A stretch of DNA of 64,000 bases. Origin: Zanthoxylum bungeanum (taxonomy: Eukaryota; Streptophyta; Magnoliopsida; Sapindales; Rutaceae). The notes under the pieces are model-generated. The model made no database searches. It was given only the letters and a program-made list of their open reading frames with translations, and had not been told where the DNA came from. Every line of letters begins with the position of its first letter. The first letter of the stretch is position 1. Positions 57,799-64,000 of the stretch are shown here, piece by piece. Where the stretch lies: positions 58,368-122,367 of the forward strand of contig SKCR01047752.1 of NCBI GenBank assembly GCA_019454045.1, read 5' to 3'. The translations under genes were made by a program, and so were the position numbers.

Positions 57799-59535
57799 TG
57801 TTGGTTTCTATTATATGTCCCAAGGAAAGTTTAAGCATATGAAATACAACATTGAATATATATATTAAAAGATGAAGTATGGCGGAATCATACTTACAAA
57901 GCTATTGTGATGAGAAGTGATGAAGAAAAATCTTTGAATCTCCAAGCTTCAAGTTTCGGCCAAGGGAGGAAGAAGAGTAGAAGCTCCAAACTTTGTGTAT
58001 TCCAAGCTCTTTGATGGTTTCCCTATCACCTCCTTTGATCCTTCAATGTGCTAACAAATGGAGAAAAGAAAATCAAATCTTCTTTGCCCTAATGGAAGTC
58101 ATGGCATTGTGAGAAAGAGAGGAGAGTTGTCTTAATTTTTGTTACAAAAATCAATTTATATTTATGCCATAATATTTATTAAATTAATAATAAACTTATG
58201 ACACAAATCATGCAATGGCTTAGAGTGTCAAACACTCAAACTCCATGCAAAACCATTGAGTGTATTATACACTATCACCATGCAATGTATTACCAATTAA
58301 ATAATGCATATAATGACATGTGTCATGTGGGCCCCACACGTTTCCAAATGAAAGTGGGCCACGTGCACTCACGCGTTCGGGTTCGATATTTCCGAAATAC
58401 CGAACTTACGTCGCGACGCTAATTAAATCGAATTTAAATAAATAATTGCACCTAGCGAAATTATTATTTACGTCGCTAACGAATTAATTCTAAATTAACT
58501 CGTTTGCCCGAATTAAAATCTAATTTTAATTTCGCGTCGAAATAGAATTTCGATTATTATATCGAATATAATAATTTTATCGATTAATTCTGAATTAATC
58601 GTTCTCTCTCTAAATCACAAGACAAGGTTGGCTTCTAGCAAAGCGCCATGCCTACCCAATTCTCCAGAAATATTCTTACTGGAATATTAGATCTATATCA
58701 AGCGTAGTATACCGTAGTATTGCGTACATCGATCCAGTATCGGACGATCACATGTTAGGCCTGGGGCTGGAAATGTGTCTGCCCCGTACGAAACATATAT
58801 CGGACATCAAGCAACTAGTCTCTTTAAATCGGACAATCCTGACCTGGTCATATTGTCCCGACGGTTGCAACCTTTTATAGAGTACTAGTTCTGTGTCCTG
58901 CGTGATCATCACCTCCATATGTCTGAAGTGATACTTCCATCTCGACATCACATCCAGTACACTACGATTCTCGATAAACCCAGAAGAGGTGTACACAGAA
59001 CCGGTTAAGGTCCCCCACCACCAAAACCAAAGTTTACCGATTGTCGCAAGTACTAGCGATGTAAGTCTCAGGTTAAGACCATATACACCTACCCTGATGC
59101 GGCCTCCCATAGACACGCAGACATACTACCAATGGGATTCTGCGGGGTCTATCCAGAGCGAAGCTGTTTTTCGTACCATCGGTAAAACACAACCTCCTAT
59201 CGCACTTGCATAAGTATCCAATACTTAAATATATGAGAACTATGCCGTTGTGCCCTCATAACGTGCACAAGCGCAATACTAGTCTATTCCACATTATCGA
59301 TGTCCGATCTCGATAATACTCCGACTAGGGATATTTAATGATTAAACCTTTATGGATTGATACTGTCTCATATCATCTCAATCCGGTATTAATCATATGG
59401 ACTTTCGCCATTTATATATCAAAGTAAATAATATTACAAAACGGCAAAAGGCAATTTCATTATCACATAGTTAATTTTGTACAATAATACAATATCATTT
59501 ACAAACAGTGACGCTATGGGACATAATGTCTAACA
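57799..59535 (-). repeat. 3' LTR of the right-edge copia (C) element
   Basis: On the minus strand TGTTAGACATT...AACCAACA, the same subfamily as the solo LTR at 8993-10909. It is 180 bp shorter because sequence equivalent to 9914-10092 is missing (junction near 58613). The donor-like GTAAGT lies at 57892-57897 on the minus strand. The flanking bases at 57794-57798 are GATTC; the other target copy is outside the window. Confidence 0.9.
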
Positions 59536-59549
59536 ATCTCCCACTTGGC

Positions 59550-60241
59550 CTATAGCCAGTCACTCAAGCATCTAATACCCGAACTATGTATGTGTCGTTC
59601 AAAAACTTGCTGAAGAACAACCTTCGTCAGCGGATCTGCAATGTTGTCATCTGATGTGACCTTCTCGACTTTTACATCGCCACGATGTATAATCTCCCGA
59701 ATCAGATGGTAACGTCGAAGAACATGCTTGGACCGTTGATGAGACCTTGGTTCCTTAGCATGTGCTATAGCCCCGTTATTGTCACAATACAATGGAACGG
59801 GCTCAGCTGCTAACGGAACTACTCCTAATCCGATTAGGAACTTTCGGATCCAAACTGCCTCCTTTGCTGCTTCAGATGCAGCGATGTACTCCGCTTCTGT
59901 TGTTGAATCGGCAACAGTATCTTGCTTGGAAGATTTCCAGCTCACTGCTCCGTTATTCAAACAAAAAATGTACCCGGATTGCGACTTGTAGTCATCCTTG
60001 TCGGTTTGGAAACTTGCATCGGTATACCCAGATACCGCAAGTTCTCTCCTCCATAAATTAAGAAAGCATCCTTAGTTCGTTTAAGATACTTAAGGATATT
60101 CTTAACTGCTATCCAGTGACCTTCACCTGGATCGGCCTGATAGCGACTGCACATGCTCAAAGCATATGAGACATCAGGTCGTGTACATATCATGGCATAC
60201 ATGATCGATCCGACTGCCGAGGCGAACGGTATCCGACTCAT
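59550..60241 (-). pseudogene. pol: Copia RNase H, one frameshift
   Basis: Two overlapping minus-strand frames. 60241-59957 holds VGSIMYAMICTRPDVSYAL and KNILKYLKRTKD (the connection after reverse transcriptase). 59960-59550 holds AVSWKSSKQDTVADSTTEAE and EYIAASEAAKEAVWIRKFL, the catalytic-core hallmarks of copia RNase H, with a further YCDNNGAI motif. The shift falls near 59960. The C-terminus ends with CLSDWL at the PPT, the normal length for the family. Confidence 0.88.
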
Positions 60242-60954
60242 GTTGTCTCTCTCTCCTGAGTCTTAGGACACATGTCCTTAGACAGAGAGGTACCACGTAC
60301 CGTCGGAACCAATCCCCTCTTGGATTGTTCCATGTTGAATCGCTTCAACACTTTATCAATGTATGTACTCTGGGAGAGTCCAAGCAGCTTTCTAGATCTA
60401 TCCCGGTAGATCTTTATTCCAAGAATAAAGGCTGCTTCTCCCAGATCTTTCATGGAGAATTTTAATGAAAGCCAAGCTTTCACCGACGTTAGCATGTGAA
60501 TGTCATTGCCTATAAGCAATACGTCGTCGACATAAAGGACAATAAAAGTAAGTGCTCTCCCACTAACCTTCTTGTATACACAAGGGTCATCTGCGTTTTG
60601 CACGAAATCATATTCTTTTATGATCTCATCAAAACGCTGATTCCATGACCGTGATGCTTGCTTCAATCCATAAATGGATCGATTTAACTTACAAACCTTT
60701 TTTGCAAGTCTAGGTACGATAAAACCGTCAGGATGTTGCATATAAACATCCTCCAAAAGGTTTCCGTTAAGGAAAGCGGTTTTAACGTCCATCTGCCATA
60801 TCTCGTAATCGAAATATGCAGCTATTGCAAGCATTATCCGAATGGATTTAATCATGGCAACGGGTGAGAAGGTTTCGTCATAATCAATACCATATTGTTG
60901 ACGATACCCGTTCGCTACAAGCCTAGCTTTGTACGTTTGTACGTTGCCATCCAT
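60238..60954 (-). pseudogene. pol: Copia reverse transcriptase
   Basis: An open frame of 238 codons: YKARLVANGYRQQYGIDYDE, TFSPVAMIKSIR, WQMDVKTAFLNGNL, SIYGLKQASRSWNQRFDE and the active-site YVDD at residues 141-144 (60523-60534). This covers the fingers and palm of a Ty1/copia reverse transcriptase with all visible catalytic Asp residues. It is cut from its neighbours by frame changes at both ends (near 60240 and 60955-60980), and KTQERETT at its end runs out of frame into the next piece. It converts element RNA to DNA in the particle. It is the most intact enzyme domain in the window, but cannot be made as part of a polyprotein. Confidence 0.92.
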
Positions 60955-61352
60955 GTCGGTCTTCTTCTTGAAGATCCATCATGCATCTCCAATAGGCTTT
61001 ACGCCTTCTGGTGCATCAACCAGTGTCCAAACTTGGTTGGCGTACATGGAATCCATCTCGGACTTCATGGCTTCTTGCCATAAATCGGAATCGATATTTT
61101 GTATCGCTTCCTCATACGTAGCCGGCTCAATATCCTCAATAAGATTAATATCTAAATGAGGTGAGATCAGGAACCCATACCTCTCAGGTACTGTTCTGAC
61201 TCTCACCGAACTACGCGGTCCTTGTGCATGTGAAGTTTGTGGTACAGACTCATCCCGGACGGTCTGTTCTTGTTCCGTCGTTGATTCATTGCCAGGAACA
61301 GTATCACTACGATCTTCATCGAGTTCTACTTTCCTCCCACTTACCACTGCAT
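60955..61352 (-). pseudogene. pol: Copia integrase - reverse transcriptase hinge
   Basis: The open frame 61347-60979 has a variable acidic stretch followed by PERYGFLISPHLDINLIEDI, then EEAIQNIDSDLWQEAMKSEM and VWTLVDAPEGVKPIGDA, the conserved entry to copia reverse transcriptase. A TGG-to-TGA-type change at about 60979 (at the CKW position) separates it from the polymerase. Confidence 0.85.
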
Positions 61353-62060
61353 TTATAAAATCCTCTTCAAGGAAAAATGCTTGTAGAGCAACAAATACTT
61401 TGTTCTCTTGTGGGTGATAAAGTAATATCCTTTGGTTTCCCTAGGATATCCTATGAAAAGGCATTTATCAGATTTGGGTTCAAGTTTGGTACCTTCCAAA
61501 CGTTTAACATATGCCCAGCATCCCCAAATCTTCAGGAAAGAGAAACCTGGTTTCCTCCTGTCCATATTTCATATGGAGTCTGTTCAACAGACTTTGACGG
61601 TACCTTATTTAAAATAAGTATAGCACTGTTTAATGCGTATCCCCAGAAGGATATTGGTAGCTCAGTGCGACTCATCATTGACCTCACCATGTCTAACAAG
61701 GTACGGTTTCTCCGTTTCGACACACGTTTAATTGCGGTGTTCCAGGAGGAGTCCACTGTGAAAGAATACCATATTCTTTCAAGTAATCTTGAAACTCATA
61801 CTTAAGTATTCGCCACCACGGTCTGACCGTAATGTGTCTTAATACTCTTCCCTGTTTGTTTCTCCACTTCGTGTCGAAACTCTTTGAATTTCTCAAAAGT
61901 TTCCGACTTGTGTCTCATAAGATACACATAACTGTAACGAGATGCATCATCTGTGAAGGTTACGAAGTAGTGAAATCCACCTCTAGCCTGGCTAGACATG
62001 GGCCCGCATACATCAGTATGAACGAGAGCCAACAATTCTGTGGCAGGTTCACCTTTACTG
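61353..62060 (-). pseudogene. pol: Copia integrase, several frame changes
   Basis: Pieces in order: 62035-61802 (LVHTDVCGPMSSQARGG, with FTDDASRYSYVYL, the first and second Asp of the D,D-35-E triad), 61896-61693 (end of the core, WTPPGTPQLN followed by a disrupted NG segment), 61756-61532 (KRRNRTLLDMVRSMM, FWGYAL, RTPYEIW-type) and 61565-61353 (SFLKIWGCWAYVKRLEG, CLFIGYPRETKGYYF). At least three shifts exist, and the region of the catalytic Glu is damaged. It would insert element DNA into the genome if intact. Confidence 0.88.
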
Positions 62061-62660
62061 CTAAAAGGTGATTAGGCATTTGCCTAAAAGGCAAGATTCG
62101 TAGACGTCATATGAATTGGGATCAAATTCGTCCAAGTACCCACTCTTCGAAAGTGTGGATATGCGAGTCTTGTTGATGTGTCTTAGACGACAATGCCATA
62201 TATAAGCTTCATCTTTTAGATTACTCCTTTTGAGCCTTTTGTTTGTCATTTTAGGAGATTCATTTATATTCAAAATATAAAGACCGTTATTTGCAACAGC
62301 TGTGCAAATTTCTGCATCATTTTTATATAAATAACACCCAGTGTTTTCTAAATACAAAAGTGTAACCCTGCTGGGTTAACAAGGATACAGATATAATATT
62401 CCTAGTTAAACTAGGTACAAAATAACAGTTCAAAAGTTTAAGTACATGCCCTGAGGGCAGTTCTAAAACAAAAGTCCCTACGGCCAAAACAGCAACTGGT
62501 GTTCCGTTCCGACCCGTAGATCCATCTCCCCCGATGCCAGCACCCTGCTATCCTGCAGATCCTGCACATCAGTACAAATATGAGCACCACAACCAGAATC
62601 AAAAATCCAATTTTTAAACTAGAAGTATTCATATTTATCTCAATAACAAACATATACAAG
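62061..62660 (-). pseudogene. pol: Copia protease and gag-pre-integrase region
   Basis: 62357-62061 encodes a gag-pre-integrase domain (AYIWHCRLRHINKTRISTL, then CLLGK), with the His-Cys zinc-binding pattern. Upstream, in a different frame near 62560-62620, is WIFDSGCGAHICTD, the aspartic protease active site (DSG), and further on QLLFWP. Stops and shifts separate the pieces. Confidence 0.8.
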
Positions 62661-63493
62661 AGGCGATAGCCTTGCCAGCCTTGATATCCTCCCTCTGCCC
62701 TTTGCCCATTCGGCAGTCACGTTTCCAGTGACCCCTCTTGCCGCAGTTAGGCAGACATCTTGAGATTTGTCCTTGGCTTCCCAGAAGTCTTTGTCGACTT
62801 GCCTTTACCCTTCTTCTTATGTTTCCTCTTCCTCACCCCTCCAGTTGCCTTAAGCCCAGCTTTGGCCCCTGAGAGGTCGATGCATAGTGCGCCTCGCGCT
62901 TGCCCCCTTTTAGGAGTTCTTTTCAGACTCCTTCAAGACGGATAACAGCTCTCCAAGAGTGTCATCTGTATCCATCAACTTGTAGTTGATTATGATTTGT
63001 TTCCAAGTATCAGGAAGTGACTGCAAGATCATATCTATAGTCAGCTCAGCCTCCAAGACTATTCCATATTGGCCAACTCATCAATATCGGCGATCATTTG
63101 AGCCCCGTGGGTCTCAACTGATGCGCCTTCAGTCATTCGGGCGCGGAAGAGTTTCTTCACCAACTCATACCTTTCCATCCGCTTGTTGGAGCGGTGGAGA
63201 TCTCGAAGTCTAGCCATCATATTATAAGGATCCAAGTCCCTATTCTGGCGACGAAAGTGTTGAGTCATAGAAGCTAACATAATAGCCTGAGCTGTGTCAC
63301 AATCACTGCTGTGAGTTTTCCATAACTCAAGCTCAAGTGGATCAGTGGGCTTAGGCGGGAGAGGTGTTTGTATGGTATACAGCATCCTCTCAGCCCCAAG
63401 GACTATCCTTAGGTTCATTCCCAATCAGCGAAGTTTGTCCCTTAAAGACATTGTCACCCATGATGATGTCTCGGACATTACCTTGCTAGCCAT
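62661..63493 (-). pseudogene. gag: Copia gag (UBN2 type), stop early and frameshifts later
   Basis: Start chosen at ATG 63493 (MASKVMSETSSWVTMSLRDK), interrupted by TGA near 63427. An open part follows at 63424-63059 with LWKTHSSDCDTAQAIMLASM, YNMMARLRDLHRSNKRMERY and HGAQMIADIDELANME, typical of plant copia gag. The frame then changes to SLPDTWKQIIINYKLMD and a basic tail with a C-x2-..GV.GN knuckle near 62740. Not translatable as one protein. Confidence 0.85.
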
Positions 63494-64000
63494 CTCAACT
63501 AAGATAGTCCAACTATCTAGTTAACGATAAAAGGGTACAGTCAAACTGTTACAAAAAAATAACAATGTATTAGTCCAACTAATAATAAATAGACGAAATA
63601 ATTTTGAAGAACGTGTAAGGCAAAGTATCTGAATGAAATTGCAAATTCAATACTAGCCTCCCACTATTTTTATCAAGTCTCTAACCCTCTGTTGAGAGCT
63701 CGGGAAATCCTATTTTCCTAGTGGGCTAGGATCCCGTTAAATAACACACAACCTTGACTTTGGCCAATAAAAGCTGTATGCTATTTAACTTAGGTAGATC
63801 TCTATGATCAATTAGATCTCATCCATTCCTAGATCCGGTTAGGTGGACATCCAAGTCCAAAACATATGTATAATGTCAATGTATCCATTACATTTTCCTA
63901 ACCCTATCCTCCAAATCATCTAGGCCTTGGCTTTGGCCAAAAACAAACCTAGTGATTCCAGTTAAGCGGGACCCATTGACGAGAAAGTTTCGTAATCAAT
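63494..64000 (-). other. Leader of the right-edge copia element
   Basis: The reverse complement aligns with 51090-51560 of the complete copia element, including 'gggatcctagcccactagg' and two copies of TTGGCCAAAGYCAAG (63753-63767 and 63926-63940, 173 bp apart). Non-coding. Confidence 0.75.

Larger units (their letters stand above)
57799..64000 (-). mobile_element. Copia (C) element, minus strand, truncated by window edge
   Basis: 3' LTR (57799-59535), PPT (59536-59547), broken pol and gag (59550-63493), and part of the leader. The 5' LTR lies beyond the right edge. The order gag - protease - integrase - reverse transcriptase - RNase H is that of Ty1/copia. It is the most complete protein-coding source in the window, and nucleotide-homologous along its length to the eroded element at 46957-57271. 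Confidence 0.9.

Overview
This window is plant nuclear DNA, most likely from a eudicot. It consists almost entirely of nested LTR retrotransposons; I see no cellular gene, tRNA or rRNA. The evidence for a plant is Ty1/copia polyproteins with an initiator-Met-type primer binding site (PBS), Ty3/gypsy gag of the Tat/Ogre type, plant-style TATA boxes followed by CT-rich tracts, and CACTA-like transposon ends. The species cannot be named from the sequence.

Two families dominate. Family C is a Ty1/copia family with LTRs of about 1.7-2.2 kb (TGTTGG...CCAACA or CTCAACA). Its members here are an inverted, chimeric LTR with part of its leader (1-2840), solo LTRs at 8993-10909, 14310-16468 and 43202-45185, a complete but coding-dead element (46957-57271), and a minus-strand element with recognisable but broken gag-pol that runs off the right edge (57799-64000). 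Family T is a Ty3/gypsy, Tat/Ogre-like, gag-only family with LTRs of 3.0-3.8 kb (TGTAG...CCCACA), a TGGCGACTCC PBS, a gag gene, a short scar of a deleted pol, and a fast-changing block of tandem repeats before the polypurine tract (PPT). Its members are a plus-strand copy (about 2841-8213), a tandem array (8797-31489), a second insertion (32602-43114) and a split relic (46645-46956 plus 57272-57798). The nearest described category is probably the gag-only 'TR-GAG' non-autonomous elements.

The most notable structure is 8797-31489. It reads LTR - internal - LTR - internal - LTR - internal fragment - LTR fragment, all on the minus strand, and the whole 22.7 kb is bracketed by a single 5-bp target duplication (ATAGT). 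It sits inside an older copia pol gene whose reading frame resumes across the insertion. Two copia solo LTRs later landed in the array, and the uninterrupted sister copies preserve their empty sites.

Layout. 1-2840: copia leader and inverted LTR. 2841-8213: T element, plus strand. 8214-8796: left half of a split copia pol. 8797-31489: T array. 31490-32378: right half of the split copia pol. 32379-45863: a probable CACTA relic opened up by a T element and a copia solo LTR. 45864-46644: unassigned old repeat. 46645-57798: T relic carrying the full copia element. 57799-64000: second copia element.

Every coding region is a pseudogene or fragment. Element boundaries rest on matching TG...CA ends, target duplications, PBS and PPT, which I read directly. 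Lineage names and the history of events are inference.
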